Shown here in pieces: positions 11,300 to 23,357 of a DNA stretch of 64,000 bases. The translations under genes were made by a program, and so were the position numbers. The stretch spans positions 67,010,026 to 67,074,025 of the forward strand of contig JAHLJT010008756.1 in the NCBI GenBank assembly GCA_031308135.1, in the 5' to 3' direction. The notes under the pieces are model-generated. The model made no database searches and was not told where the DNA came from. It was given only the letters and a program-made list of their open reading frames with translations. How positions within the stretch are numbered: position 1 is the first letter of the stretch; each line of letters begins with the position of its first letter. This DNA comes from Acheta domesticus. Taxonomy: Eukaryota > Arthropoda > Insecta > Orthoptera > Gryllidae.

Positions 11300-12685
11300 T
11301 CATTAGTATAGCGTGAAGTTATTTTGAGTTTTTTTTGTTTTTTTCAAAAAGTATATAAATGTAAATTTTTTGAAAGATCTCTCATCTTTAATATGCACAT
11401 TATCCGCAATTTGTAAAAATGATTATATTTGTGAGTGTAAGTGCTTCAAATAACTTCAAATAAAGTATTTGAAAACTCAAAAATTTTCTGTGAAAATGAG
11501 CTTCAAATTTCGCATTTTTAGTAGTGCCTAAAACGCCATTTTCTCTTGAACGGCATATAATTTTTAAAAGAAAATTGCCATTTACGGCTAGGTTTTTGTG
11601 TTCTTTAATATTCTAAAATTAATGTTTGTGTTCTACCAATAGGAAACCGAAAAATTACGAAAATGACAAAAAAATGTATTTTTGGCGATGATAGATGGTA
11701 GCTGGCAAGAAAGAGTATGTGGCAATTCCGAATAGCTAGCGAAGACCCAGGAAAATAGAAAACTAATACGGGAAAGTCTGTGCCATTCAAATAAGGTCGT
11801 GTTGAATTTTTTGAAAATATGAGTTGTTTTTTCTATAATTTCCTGACAAACGAAAGTCCCGCTCGGAATTGACTGCGCTTCGCTTTCGTCGTATTCTCAC
11901 AACTAAAATTTTAAAAATACATTTGTTTCTGAATTACATGTATTTATCAAAACCACATCTTCAAATAAGGTCATGCTTAATTTTTTCAAAATACGAGTAG
12001 CTTTTCTATAATTTTGTGACAAACATAATAGCCCACTGTAAATTTACAGCGCTTCGGACAGCTGGGTGCGTCGTAAATTAGAATGGGCAATTTTGTATAT
12101 TATTTCTTTCTTCGTTTCTTACATTAGAACTTTTGTTATACACTTACACATTAATATTTTATAAATAGTTTATTTTGAAATATTTGAATTAAGTAAAACG
12201 AATTAATAGCTCTCAGAATATCGACAATGCAGGGTCTGCAACAATGGAATTCACTTTGCGCTCGCGAATTTCTGTGAATTACGTATCATTGTTGTGACCT
12301 GAAGGAGCTGTATGAAAAGGAGTTATAATTGTCTAATTTATGTTGATATTTGCATGAAAATATTCAGTTTTCGCAGCAAATGCTGTAGCATTTGTAGTGA
12401 GTAGAGAATTTGTTGCATGGTTTTAAAATACTCTTCTCTAATCATGGCCCTATGGAATGCATTTCTATATTGTCCAGGTTATCAGGCTTCTTTTTCCAAT
12501 ATAGGTTTACAAAACGTTTGTATTAAATTTTGTGCAGTTGTAGAATTCACACAGTTCTGACAACACTGCGATGGAAACAATGAGTTGTAGGCTAAGATGT
12601 TAGTAGTGCACAAAGTGCAATATTTCAGTACTATATAGCCGTTTCCTCTAATACGGGAAAGTAAGTGCTGTTGTAGCTCCACTAG
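11300..12685 (+). mobile_element. Helitron-like / DINE-like element, copy B
   Basis: The first part (11330-11800) matches the copies at 26750-27170, 41070-41580 and 63100-63945, with shared GTGAGTGTA and TAGATGGTAGCTGGCAAGA segments. The second part (11800-12685) matches 4490-5412. Two tandem units carrying TTTCTATAATTT and GTGACAAACA lie near 11810-12045. It ends with CTAG at 12682-12685 followed by T. It joins the two sequence blocks seen separately elsewhere, which suggests one larger composite family. Confidence 0.5.
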
Positions 12686-13014
12686 TTTTTTTAAAAGAAA
12701 TATTGCTCCGTTATACTTGTGTACATCATGGAATCTTATTAGAATATACTTTATCACGAAACATTGTTGATGAAGCATCCTCTACGTAACATGTAGAAGC
12801 TTAATGTCATTACCGTTAAAATGAAAATACACCACCAGAAATCGTTATTACAAAATAATGTACAGCTAATTCAAAAAGTGTATAATTTATTTTACTAAAA
12901 ATCACAGATTTCTTTGCAGTACAATAAAATGGATGAATTGAATGAATTTCTGTAATGAAGTTCTGTGTGAAGTGTAGTGCATGCTATATCCCTGGAGCTG
13001 GTTGTGATTCTTCA
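12686..13014. other. AT-rich sequence, nothing assigned
   Basis: No coding or repeat feature is recognised. Confidence 0.4.
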
Positions 13015-13275
13015 TGCTGGGACGTGAGATCCGCTACCGATCTTCGTGTCGGCTTGCAATTACTCCTCCAGGAGTCTATCCTCCAGCGGGGCACCTACAG
13101 TCCCTAAATCTCATCCCAGACAATCTTTGAAGTCTCGACCGGGCTTCCGATGTGCGTAATGTAATGCACGTAAGTGTAAGAGAAGGGGGAAACAATGATG
13201 AAGGAAAAATCGCGCGCGTTATTTGGACACAACTCTGACATTCTTCTGGTACTGATTGACGATCCCACGGAAACT
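13015..13275 (-). mobile_element. Partial copy of the long tRNA-derived SINE family
   Basis: A diverged fragment matches the body of the SINE at 16290-16845 in the same orientation. It keeps the GTGAGATCCG, CAGCGGGGCAC, GTAAGTGTAA and ATCGCGCGCGTT landmarks. The tRNA-like head is not visible, so the copy is 5'-truncated or too diverged to recognise. Confidence 0.6.
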
Positions 13276-14523
13276 ACTGATCATAGTAGCCTACCACTAC
13301 ATTCTCTTCCATATTATTCTCTTACAGGCAGATTTTCAGTTCGACCCAGTTATGGAGGTGCAGTCTAAAATCCGCGTCCTTTGGGTCTCTAAGACAAGAA
13401 CCTCCCAATCATCAATGCTACCGAGAGGCAAAACCAATGAGACATTGTTTCTGGTTTAATTATAATAGGCATTTCTCCCTTCACACATTGAAAAATTCAA
13501 GAACATAACAATGTTCGCGTTCCTTTATATTTGTTAATGAATGACATTGTGAAAAGTACCTCTGAAATCAGAGAAAGCTTTGATTCTTTTCATGCATTAG
13601 TTCTCCTTCAATTTCTTCAATCCAGACTAAAGCTAAAAATAATGATGTAATTTTTCTTTTTCTTAATTTATAATTCAATTTTTTAACATTATTTTTAAAA
13701 TATGACTATTAGACGGTAAAATAATTAGAGTTCAATGGTAGAATGTAATTGTAAATGTTTACTTTTAATCAGACTTGAACTCTCAGGACAAGTCAGGGAG
13801 CAACTCTCAGGACAGGGGGACATTGATATGACTCGTTACATTACTTCTGCATAATATTTCATCTTTGAAACATTTTCTTTTAGTGGTACTGTCTTTGGAA
13901 AGTATCGCAGAAGTATCAAATAGAGCCTGAACAAGCTATTCATTTAGGGAAAGCTTCCACCATTTGTCAATTTTTTCCCTTTATGACGCTAGGATAGAAT
14001 GCCAATGTAAAGGATTTTTAAATATTTTAAACGGGAAGAATTACAATATTTTAAATTTTTATAAACCGCTTTTTAGGATGTTAACTCAAATTTGTTTTGA
14101 AGAATCCGAGTCTTTTTCCATTAAGGTGTTGGGACTTGTTAACAGATCATCCAATACCTTCGAAGGGTAAATACAATGTACTCTGGTGAATTCGATGTCA
14201 CGTAATATAAATTATCCGATAATTAGATTGAACTTATTTTTACCAAACCAGTGGTTGTTAGAGAACAACATTTTGAGGAATAATCCAAAACTTGATACGA
14301 GTATGATAACTACGAGTATCCAAATAGTTCTAATATCTACAGTTACAATGAATTTATTTAAATTCATACTTGTTATATTTTTTGGTTAATTTGAATTATT
14401 ATTGTTCGATTTTTTTGGAATTTTCTTTGATCATTAAATTTGTACGAACATTTAAATAACTATTTCTTTTCTTGTTGTTCACCATCGCTGACTCACAGAG
14501 ATAGTGTCCTACCATTTACTCAC
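13276..14523. other. Downstream side of the SDR gene, no further exon found
   Basis: The C-terminal SDR exons should lie below 14524 on the minus strand, but none could be recognised here or further left. The sequence is AT-rich, with a short direct repeat of CAACTCTCAGGACA-like units at about 13780-13820. The missing exons may lie in the N gap or beyond the window. Confidence 0.4.
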
Positions 14524-14697
14524 CCCGCAAGAGCGGCTGAATGCTATGACTGCGGATTTGGTGGCGATGTACACCGGAGTGAATGGAAGGGCCATAAGGC
14601 CGGCGATGGAGGCGATGTTGACTACGGTGCCCCCGCTGCCGCCCTCCTGCTTGCCCATGTGCTTCCAGGCCAACAAAGTCCCTCCGATGACTCCTTT
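14524..14697 (-). CDS. SDR (15-PGDH-like) exon 4: catalytic exon
   Basis: This 58-codon exon begins after a CTACATTCAG acceptor and ends before a GTGAGT donor, in phase 0 at both ends. It encodes VVNIASIAGL, with the SDR catalytic Ser in the NxxS context. It also encodes VYIATKSAV, containing the YxxxK catalytic dyad, and an upstream AWKHMGKQ helix typical of insect 15-hydroxyprostaglandin dehydrogenase-like proteins. The family oxidises or reduces alcohols with NAD(H) in the cytosol; the substrate cannot be read from sequence. It follows exon 3 after an intron of about 570 bases. No disabling change is seen. Confidence 0.88.
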
Positions 14698-15264
14698 CTG
14701 AATGTAGAGAGAACAGTTTGAGGAGAATCCAAACTACTACAGCATATGCATTTATTCAAAACAACATATGCCTGTGCACTTTTCTGCTGTTGAGAATATA
14801 AAAACATTGCTGATACATATGAATAATTCTTATTCCTTCATGCCTACGAAACTGGATCTTATGTACATGTAAGTAAAATAGTGAAATGAAAATGTTTGCT
14901 ACTTATCAAAAATACAATTTCGTTTAATATTATCCTAATTTCTCCATCTGTACTAAATTTCTTAATCTATCAATTTGCCACACCAAAGAATTGGAGGTTA
15001 GTTTTTTCATCGGCAGAATCTTCTACACAAGTAGTATCTATTACAAAGAATCAAACTTTTTTCTATTAAATTTTGTTGAAACACTTGTAGATACTTGTAT
15101 TCATAATTCAACTACGAACAATAAAAGAGGGCGGGTAGGGAGAACGCAGCTCAAGAAAACGGGCGCAGATTGTTCTCTCTCCGCATACATCACAATTTCT
15201 CATTTCTTTCTATCTCCCCAAGTTTTCGAGGCAAAAATATGATTGTCCCAGAGAGTTTACGTAC

Positions 15265-15371
15265 CAAATTGATATCCACTGCTTTATTCCAGTCGAAGTC
15301 ATTGAGGAGGCCTGCACAGTTAACTACAATGTTCAGATTCTTGAAATTACTCTTCGTCTCTGTGAAGGCAG
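15265..15371 (-). CDS. SDR (15-PGDH-like) exon 3: NAG-motif exon
   Basis: The 107-base exon lies between a CAG acceptor and a GTACGT donor. Its first two bases complete the codon begun by exon 2, and it ends in phase 0. It encodes NLNIVVNCAGLLND, where NCAG replaces the usual NNAG that stabilises the central beta-sheet. It then encodes DWNKAVDINL, the standard SDR helix before the catalytic exon. Both phase junctions fit the neighbouring exons exactly, which strongly supports one gene. Confidence 0.87.
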
Positions 15372-16289
15372 CTGTGGCATATAAACAAAAGTTTTACAAT
15401 GAGTAAATGTTTTCTTATAAAACATTAATTCTATCAATGTATAATTTTTATATATTGATTCTTGTGGTGTGCAATTGACGATATTTAAGTGTCTGTTAAT
15501 GTAAGGCTTACAATGTGATCTGTTGGGGAATTTACTTATATTTACCTTCTAATTATCTTTGCAAAGTTTGGTTATTTATAGGATTATGCACTTGCGTCGT
15601 ACACATAGGTGAGAATGCATGCTATATTGCAAAACAATATGAATTTTGGATTCATTGCTCGTTTTATGCAATATAATTATTCTAATATAATTACTCATTT
15701 ACTTTTTCCATTGTCAACCTGCTTTTTCCAGAAAATTATGCGTTTGACAAGAAAGTAATTTTGACAAACAAGCACAAACAAAGGCGATATAAATTCTGTC
15801 ATTTAGACCTGGTTTTAGAACTCAATTTGGTCACACCACACAGTGGTCGGTGCATGCGGCCCTGACTTATATCGAACTTGCTAAACCGGTTTTTAGTGAC
15901 CCAGAACCTGTTTTGCTATTTTAACTCGTCTCGACTAGGGAAAGAGAAGCCTTTTTATGTTCTGCAAGCAAAGGATCAAAGACCTCAGGCGATGGTCGTC
16001 TGACCTTCATACATCGACCTGATCGACATCGACCTAATCGACACCGCGTAGTGCACGAAGTTAATTATTTCGTATGTGAGACTGTCTTTGATAACGTAAC
16101 TGCTGTTACCTTAGATTCAAAAGTTTACCTCATGAATTTGACGGCTTAACAAAAATCGAAGCGAGAACTATGAGATTTGTGAACAATTCCAAGAAAAGCA
16201 TTCTAGAAAAAGATAAGTACTGAACGGAAAAAAAACGAATGTATACTCCAAATTGCGAACGGTGAAAGATTTTGAAACCTCGGTTATAC
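15372..16289. other. SDR intron 2, 3' part
   Basis: Intronic sequence with no gene recognised. A short run near 16003-16045 repeats TCGACCTGATCGACA-like units. The stretch near 15830-15910 is more GC-rich and may be an old repeat. Confidence 0.5.
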
Positions 16290-16845
16290 TCGTTGATTGA
16301 TTGATTAGTGATTTCGGGCGCGTCAACTGCTAAAGTCTCAGTCCCGTACGTGTAGTGCATGAAATTGAAATGGATTTGGCAGGGATCTTCCTCGTCGTAG
16401 ATGGTGAAATCCGGCGCCGTTCTTCCCGTCGGCTAGCGGGATTTTCCTCAACCAGGTATCTCCCACCAGCGAGGCACTGGTCCAGCCGGGACAAGCTCTA
16501 AGCTCCCCACCGGTCTCCCGGCATGAGTGGTAGTACATGTAAGTGTAACTGTGTTCGTAAGAAGGAGTGAGGATAGGACATAGGAAGAGGAAGAAAAGAT
16601 CGCGCGCGTTTGGTGGGTTAGGGTACTACTCCGGCATTCGCCCGGTGTTGATCGGAGAAACCATGGAAAATTACCCATCAGAGCAGCCGACCGCTAGAAT
16701 TGTCATCCAGACGGCGTTTGAACTCAATCAAGCTATCTAGCCAGTGTCGAAAATCCTGGAGTCTTTGGGATTCGAACTTAGTACTTCCCGGTCAGAGCTA
16801 CTGCAGTGACAGCAGTTAATGCCCTGAGCCACCTATCCCGGTCGG
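16290..16845 (-). mobile_element. Long tRNA-derived SINE, full-looking copy
   Basis: On the minus strand the head reads GGTGGCTCAGGGCATTAAC (A-box-like), with GTTCGAATCCC (B-box) about 45 bases later. A ~450-base body follows, including GGTTTCTCCGATCAACACC, GGCGAATGCCGGAG and CGGGAGACCGG. The tail is of repeated AATC units at 16290-16310. The tRNA-like head supplies an internal RNA polymerase III promoter; mobility would depend on a LINE. It sits in SDR intron 2. Related copies are at 13015, 37230 and 39126. Confidence 0.8.
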
Positions 16846-18396
16846 TTGTACCCGCGCAATTGGTTCACGGTCATCCTCAAATGCACCGCCAGAGTAAGCT
16901 TAATTCGGAGCCGCACATCCGCATGAAACATTTAGCAGGGAAACTTGGGAACCAGGCATCAGAAAACAATGTGAGAATATATTCACGAAAACTTCTGTCC
17001 TTTAACATTTTGATGATCCATATCCAAAATCTCCATCGAACATTTTAATGATTCATAAATTCATTCAAGATTCAATTATCACAAACTATAATTAAATTCC
17101 CATTAGTTATAAGTAGATTCATAAGTTAAAATTATACAATCTGTCGTAATTACTATTTACTAGAGTCTGTGGTCTTAATTACTAATTTTGGTGGTTATTC
17201 GAATCAAAGCTGAAACCCTAGTTATGTGAACATTGTTTTTTTTTAATTTTTTCAAATACAAGAACTTCGTACAATTTTCAATATTTCTGTGTGTCTCTTG
17301 AAACAACTTATATTACATGGCTTCCGGATTGAAAATAGGGCAAGACTTGAACTAATAATTATAATGTTCTCATTGCAATATAAGACGCACAAAATATATC
17401 ACAGGATTTAAACAAAAATAATTCTACTTTTAAAACATTAAACGAAATTACACAATTACGTAGTATAGCTTACAGTAATTTATCCTTTAATAAAAGTCAA
17501 CTGAATAATAAAATGTATTGTTGATAAATCTGCAAGGCAGTAACATCTTAAATAAGCGTCAAATGACAATATAACTTAACTGAAAACAATTTTAGAATTT
17601 TGTTTCCCATTACAAAAGTTCTAAGTTTGAGAGCGCCTGACAGGTTGTAATAACATTTTGATTAAAGTGTTTTATTTTCCAGAAGCAGCTTATCCAAGAG
17701 GTTCTCTCTGATGAAGAAAGGTTGTCTTAGATTGTGCACTCAGTTACAGTTTGATGTAATGTTTCGTATTTGAGTTGATTACAAAGTTTACAGATCTATC
17801 TTTCATTAATGCGATAATTGATTTTGATAAGTTTTGTTTATTCGCTAAACTGGTGTTTGTTAGAATTATAATAAACGGAAGTTGCAGGTTAAGCACCAGA
17901 TATCGCTCACTTTTACTTTATTTCCAATTTTTTTACGCACTTGTACATGGCGTTATGTTGAACGAACGTTCAACATATTACACAATAACAACATAACAAC
18001 TTTTCTCAACGTTGTCAAGGCTTTGTCTCTTGATATCTCCATCCACCAGAAGGATCACCAGTCGTATCGTGACCGGGTCTTGGGATTCTCACAAGTCGAA
18101 GCCGTGTGTTTTTTGTGCCGATTTTAGCTGGGTCACCCAGTCATTGTCATTTAGCGAATTTTGATTCCCATCCATTTCTTTACGGTACATTGTAATGGCA
18201 AATTTCACTGAATATAGCATATAGAAATTGAAAAAATGAAACCTACCTATATCACGTTTAGCCAGCAATCATTCACGTTGATTCGATGAAAATCCATGCA
18301 TGGTCCTGAGATGGGTGGCCTCATATCTCACCGTTTCTATTACGCAATGCATTAAAAGCAGTACGAGTACTTTAAGAGAAGAAATAGCTTACTCAC
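16846..18396. other. SDR intron 2, 5' part, no gene seen
   Basis: AT-rich intronic sequence. The short open frames lack composition or motifs to suggest genes. Confidence 0.5.
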
Positions 18397-18517
18397 CTTC
18401 AGCTTGACCTTCATTCCGCACGTCCGCTTGTATGAAAATGCTGCGCTGTGTCCCGAACTCTGTCTGTAGATCCTTCACCACCTCCTCCCCCTTGGTGGAG
18501 ATATCAGACACTGCCAC
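18397..18517 (-). CDS. SDR (15-PGDH-like) exon 2
   Basis: This 121-base exon starts after a TATCTGCAG acceptor in phase 0 and ends one base into a codon, before a GTGAGT donor. It encodes VAVSDISTKGEEVVKDLQ. The Asp after the second strand is the usual sign of NAD rather than NADP preference. It continues through FIQADVRNEGQAE, where the Asp contacts the adenine ring in classical SDRs. The split Ala codon is completed correctly by exon 3. Confidence 0.87.
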
Positions 18518-18560
18518 CTGCAGATACATGCTCAACATTATGATATTTTTATTTAATAGA

Positions 18561-18564
<4 letters not shown>

Positions 18565-18605
<41 letters not shown>
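18565..18605. repeat. (TA)n microsatellite in SDR intron 1
   Basis: About 41 bases of alternating TA just upstream (on the minus strand) of exon 2. Confidence 0.95.
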
Positions 18606-18607
<2 letters not shown>

Positions 18608-19130
18608 CAGAACTTAATACAATGTGGCTAGCTCGAAGGCCTTTAAACCCATACATCGTAACTCGTTTGAACCTTGCGAATTTTGGTATTCACCCCAAAT
18701 GATCTCTCCATCGCACCAAGGCCGCGGAAAAGGGACCATATGGTAGGGCTGTTTATTGTATTTTACATCATTATGCCAATAAAAATAAAATTACTAATGG
18801 GAATGATAGTTAAGAGCAACTTTTCGTTTCGCTATTGGGTTAAATTGATGTAACAGATCAGTATTATGAAAATACATTTACAGCTATATTATACGAGTAA
18901 AAGTTAAATTGGATTTGAGGGTAACGTTTTCTTTTAATTAATATTTCAGGCTGTATTTCTTGAATGTGTCATTACAGTTACTTAAAATAGCTTAATAAAT
19001 GTTTATGTTAGAATTTTTGAGTTTTCTTGGCAAATGACAGTGACACTTGTCTACATCACAACTTTAAGAGCACCCCTTGGTTTACTAAATTAATTACGCA
19101 TGATTGGTGCTAGTGGAAATTTTCTTGTAA
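18606..19130. other. SDR intron 1, no feature assigned
   Basis: AT-rich sequence with no recognised gene or repeat, up to the target duplication of the hAT element. Confidence 0.4.
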
Positions 19131-19138
19131 CGCTAGGG

Positions 19139-19782
19139 CAGTGGCGGATCTACCATAAGGTCACATGGTCACGTGCCCCCCCCCACTTGTAAAGGAAAAT
19201 ATTAATAGCGGACTGAAATGCGTGTCATGTTATCGAGTAATAATTCTAGAGAATTTACGTTAAGGTTTTCACGGGCGATATCGATACTATTTCACAGCGC
19301 TGATAACGAGGTAGTTGTGGCAACAGGGCGAAGTCCGCAAGCTTAATGTGACCAGCTTCCTCCCGTTCAGCAAAGCTATTCCCCATAGTGCGACGAAAAA
19401 AGGGAGGGGGTAATGCTCCCTTAAGGCCCTTCACGGTCACATGTTTTTTGTGACTGCCACTGCAAGCGCCACTTTGCAGATGTACAAACAACGCTCGTAG
19501 TGTCTGAGAAATGAAATGCTTATTACCTCAGGGCCCGCGTAATCTTGATAATATCAGCAGCTGTGAATTCTGTGCGAGTTATTTTTTCTTGAGCGTGTGC
19601 GTTTGTTGTTTCAATTGAATTGTTTTCTCTTCTCATTCAGCCGAGTTAATACACGAGAAACCAGTGAGGAATTTCAAGCGTTTTTCAGTTTACTGCCCTT
19701 AAACTTCAAAATAACATTTTTATTAGTTATTTTTTGGTTTTTTTCGTGCCCTACCTGGCCTTAGGTTTAGGAGCCGCCACTG
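19139..19782. mobile_element. hAT-type non-autonomous element with perfect 8-bp TSD
   Basis: The ends are inverted: CAGTGGCGGATCT on the left, and CAGTGGCGGCTCCT from the reverse complement of the right. Both sides carry an identical 8-base duplication, CGCTAGGG (19131-19138 and 19783-19790). CAGTGGCGG termini and 8-bp duplications are characteristic of hAT elements. The 644-base interior encodes no transposase and includes a run of nine or more C near 19175. The perfect duplication suggests a fairly young insertion. Confidence 0.85.
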
Positions 19783-19790
19783 CGCTAGGG

Positions 19791-20569
19791 CGTAAAACCA
19801 GTTGCTTTTATTCACATGAACTGATTACTGTACGAACATACTACGGCTTAGGTCCGCAATATGGCTCAATTGCGAATTGATCGGGCGAGGCAGAAAAAGA
19901 AACAGCTCGCGCCGTTCTCGTTGTGTGCAAATATACAAAAATGTCTCCTCTCTTCCCCCGCCGTGCCGCACTGCGCACCGGTGGCGCCATGTCCCCTCGC
20001 CCGAGGGATACGTTGGCAGAAATACCATTCGAAGTTCAAAACACTCTCATTACCTTACTTTAAGAACAAAAAATCTGAAATTTTTTCTGTTAGTTGTTAA
20101 GGTTATAAATGCTTTTCTGTGAATTTTTAAAAACAATCCTTACTTAAATTTACTAGTTATGAAGGATTAAAATTTTCTTAACATGCTGACAATGAGGTAC
20201 ACTTTTTGAGAGAACAAATTATTGAATTTAATTGAAAATTGAAATGAGTACTTACCAATATATCAGAGTCATTTGCCTGCAGCAGATTTTTTTTCTGACA
20301 ATTTATTGAATATTTGAGAATTTTTTATTTTCGGGAAACAAATTTTACACAAATTATTCAAAACATTTGAGCTTTATTAATTTTTTTGTTGTCAAAAATT
20401 AAAATGACTGCAAGGAATTATTAATTATTGTTTCTACTTTAAATGGATAAAAACATTTTTATTTTCTGTTTATTGGTTTGGAAGAAAAATGTTCCTAAAT
20501 CTAAAAAAATGTGATCATGAGATAAATGCACTTTAATATTTGAACAAAAATTTTTTTGTTAATTGACTT
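19791..20569. other. SDR intron 1, AT-rich, no gene seen
   Basis: A short GC-rich patch (19880-20010) is open in several frames but shows no recognisable protein. It is followed by A/T-rich sequence that may be the 3' flank of the Mutator-like element. Confidence 0.4.
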
Positions 20570-22300
20570 TTAAAAACTCCCATAACTATACTCTTCAGTT
20601 TCTTGATCTTCTGCTGCTCTTTTATTTGCCGTCTTCTTCTGCCTGGCACATTTGTGCAATTTTTCTAAAGCAGTTTTTGAATTTACAATGCGGATTTGAT
20701 CAATGCGCCTCATCTCCTTTTGCATGTATTTTCCTGGAGCAAAACCCAATTTCTGCAGTACTTTAATTCTACTAATGTTCCCATCATTAAATGCAGCAAC
20801 AGCATCAAATGATGCCAATTGCACTACTGCATTGGAAGCAAAAGATGTTTTTGGGCAGCGTTTCCAAATGAGAGCATTGAAACTTTCATTAGGGTTCTGA
20901 GTTTTTCCATGCAGACATTTTTTCAGAAGGTCTGGGTTGGAAAGTGCTTGAAAAACAGGCTTTATTACTTCCATTACTGTTTTGGGGAGGCTGTTTTTAT
21001 GAGAGTATCTCTCTCCTGCCTGTTCCTTAATTTTGAATTTGCACCAGGATGGAGAGCAAAGACCATGGATGGGATTGTCATCAGTGGATAGGTAGTGGAA
21101 CCATATAGCCCCAATTGCCTTCTTCATGCTTTCCACACAATGAACATTTTTCCTAATGGCACTCCCATAGTTTGTAGTTGGTCAATTCTTTTTAGAGTCA
21201 ACCTGTTTCTGTCCCCAAGTACCTTACCATCTGATAACTTTTTCCCTTTGTATTGGTCCACTAATTTCCGCAGCCTACCACCCATTCTTTTTTGGAAGTG
21301 TCCAATGCACTCCAATTTTTTGATTTCACAATTATCACCGTTCGGTTTGCTCTCACTCACCACTTTATATGAACTGGAATCACCGTCCCCCAAATAGTTC
21401 ACATACCTCACTCCATATTTGGCAGTAGATCGATGAAATATACATTTCATTCCAGCTGCTTCCATTCCCCCACTAGACCCACTGTAATTTCTGCTGCAAT
21501 TACTTGCATGTTCTTCTCTCCATTTCTTCTCTTCTTCCTTATTCTGGTATACTTTATGTAAGGAACATACAAAACGGTATTTTGACATTACTTGAATATC
21601 CAAACCTTTTCCACTTGTAACACTAATAACAGTAGATACACCATGCAATGACGTATGTACCCTTTTCATCCATGTACTATCGCATGAAACAGAGAGAGCT
21701 GTAGGAGCACTACCATCGTATTCAATAGCTTCATTGTCAATTATGGTTTCTTTTACAGCTTCAGACATACTGTCTTCAGCCACTTCTTGCACTGCACGTA
21801 ATAATACCTGATTCGTTGCAGTAAATCTTAGTGGAGGTGGTGGCATATTCATGACAGCACATAATAAATTTCCTGCTTCCCTTCCAGCACCAATGCATCT
21901 CAGTCCATATATAAATCTAATGTTAGATTCATAAACCCTCCCTTTTGATTGCGAAGTCATGAATGAAATGCTATTCTTACAATTCTTACACAAAATCTGT
22001 AAGTTGCAAGCAATGCCTTCCCTCTTTTCATCATTATCAAATATATACAATGTTTTCTCACCACAATTGGAACACTGGCAATTGGAACACTGAAATTGTT
22101 TCTGATAGCAATGAAATGTCTATAATCCTGAACGACGAATTATAATCATTGTTTTCATATACTGGTGATATCCCAGAACCAAGTTTTTGCTCTGAGGCAC
22201 TCACACGTTTGAGTTCCCTAACTTCAACACTCTTCATTACCTTTGTATTCATTATTCGTTTTTTAGATACCTTTTTGAATACTTTACCTATTCGTGGCAT
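20570..22300 (-). pseudogene. Mutator-like transposase gene, frameshifted
   Basis: The frame opens MPRIGKVFKKVSKKR at 22300 and resumes in other frames to the stop at 20570, giving roughly 570 codons. A CSNCQCSNCGE zinc-ribbon-like patch lies near 22060. Motifs of the Mutator-like transposase domain common in arthropods follow in order: CDSTWMKRVHTSLHGV, then SSGGMEAAG, YLGDGDSSSYK, LECIGHFQKRMGGRLRK, STDDNPIHGLC, and KCLHGKTQNPNESFN near the end. The Asp residues in CDSTW and GDGDS fit a DDE-type catalytic core. At least two single-base frameshifts occur, near 22055 (beside a duplicated 15-base segment) and about 21165. Otherwise it is long and well conserved, so it is a young pseudogene or carries assembly errors. 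Terminal repeats were not identified. Confidence 0.75.
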
Positions 22301-23320
22301 ATTCAATTTTAGTGTAATACCAAACTCACGGTAAATAAGCGGATTACACAGAATTACCAATCGAAAACTGTAAGGATAAGCGCAGAGACAACAAACTCGT
22401 GAACACCAGTAAACACGTACATAGAAAGCAGTCACAGCCTTCTAGATCTACCCAAATACGTTTGCCTGTACAAAGATAGCCTTCTATGATTTCTCTCTCA
22501 ACTGCCTGCTCAATGATTAAAAAAAATCTCAAAAATCTACATGAAAAACTTCAAATTCCGTCGGTCTACGCATTGAAAAGGGGCGTGGCATTAGTGCAGT
22601 GCAGCGGTATTTAAATTTTAAATGGCATTTCGGGGCGAATTTGGAAGCTGGGATTTTTGCAGAATCATTTTGAAAGTTCAAACTAAAATAATAGACAATA
22701 AAATAAAAATTGATTTTTTTGAAAATTTTTGCCAACGTATCCCCTTAGCCGATTCCTTGGATGATTTTGATAAAGCGATACGAATGACGGTGAACAGATC
22801 ATTTCGACCTTCATCCAGAATGTTGGCATAAACTACTTACATGTTAATTTGTTGCTGTATTGGTTTGTAACAAAGCACACTAATTATCCGGGTAGCAAGA
22901 AAATACAATTTGAGTTCGTATTCCACAATGATGTGCATTTATCGATTAATCAATTAAGATTATAAAATAATCACATTTTCCCTGGAATCATCGTAGAAGA
23001 AAGTATTGTTTGTTCTTTAATTAATTAAATTATTATTTATCCTGTATTTATTTTCCTATAATGTTTAGTTTTGAGATAAAGTGCGTCTGACCTTGCCAAC
23101 GCTTACTACAGTTTTTATTCTATTTCTCCGTGTGTGTGACCTTGCTCTCACTTGCCATCAGTAACAGAGCACTCAGCATATCATACGTTATGTGATCCCG
23201 CTGTGGAGCCTGCAGACACCATGCAAATGACAATAATGAAATTACGGTTTAATAAGATAAAATTAATTTAATGTTATCAACGTATCGTAGGTAATACCAG
23301 GAGTGCTTTCAAAATTATCG
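22301..23320. other. SDR intron 1, no gene seen
   Basis: Probably includes the 5' flank of the Mutator-like element up to about 22750. No inverted repeat matching the other side could be fixed. The rest is AT-rich and unassigned. Confidence 0.4.
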
Positions 23321-23357
23321 ATAAATCCCCGACTCGCGAAGCGAGGAGGGGATTTAT
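23321..23357. repeat. Compact hairpin with internal G-A mismatches
   Basis: A 10-base stem (ATAAATCCCC/GGGGATTTAT) is followed by two tandem G-A mismatches, a 5-bp stem (CTCGC/GCGAG) and a GAA loop. Tandem G-A pairs capped by a purine triloop are stable in RNA. No gene or element explains it, and it may be the end of an unidentified repeat. Confidence 0.55.

Noticed and set aside
22622..22831. 69-residue plus-strand frame as part of a gene
   Set aside because: Probably flank of the Mutator-like element; no conserved motif and no supporting splice signals.
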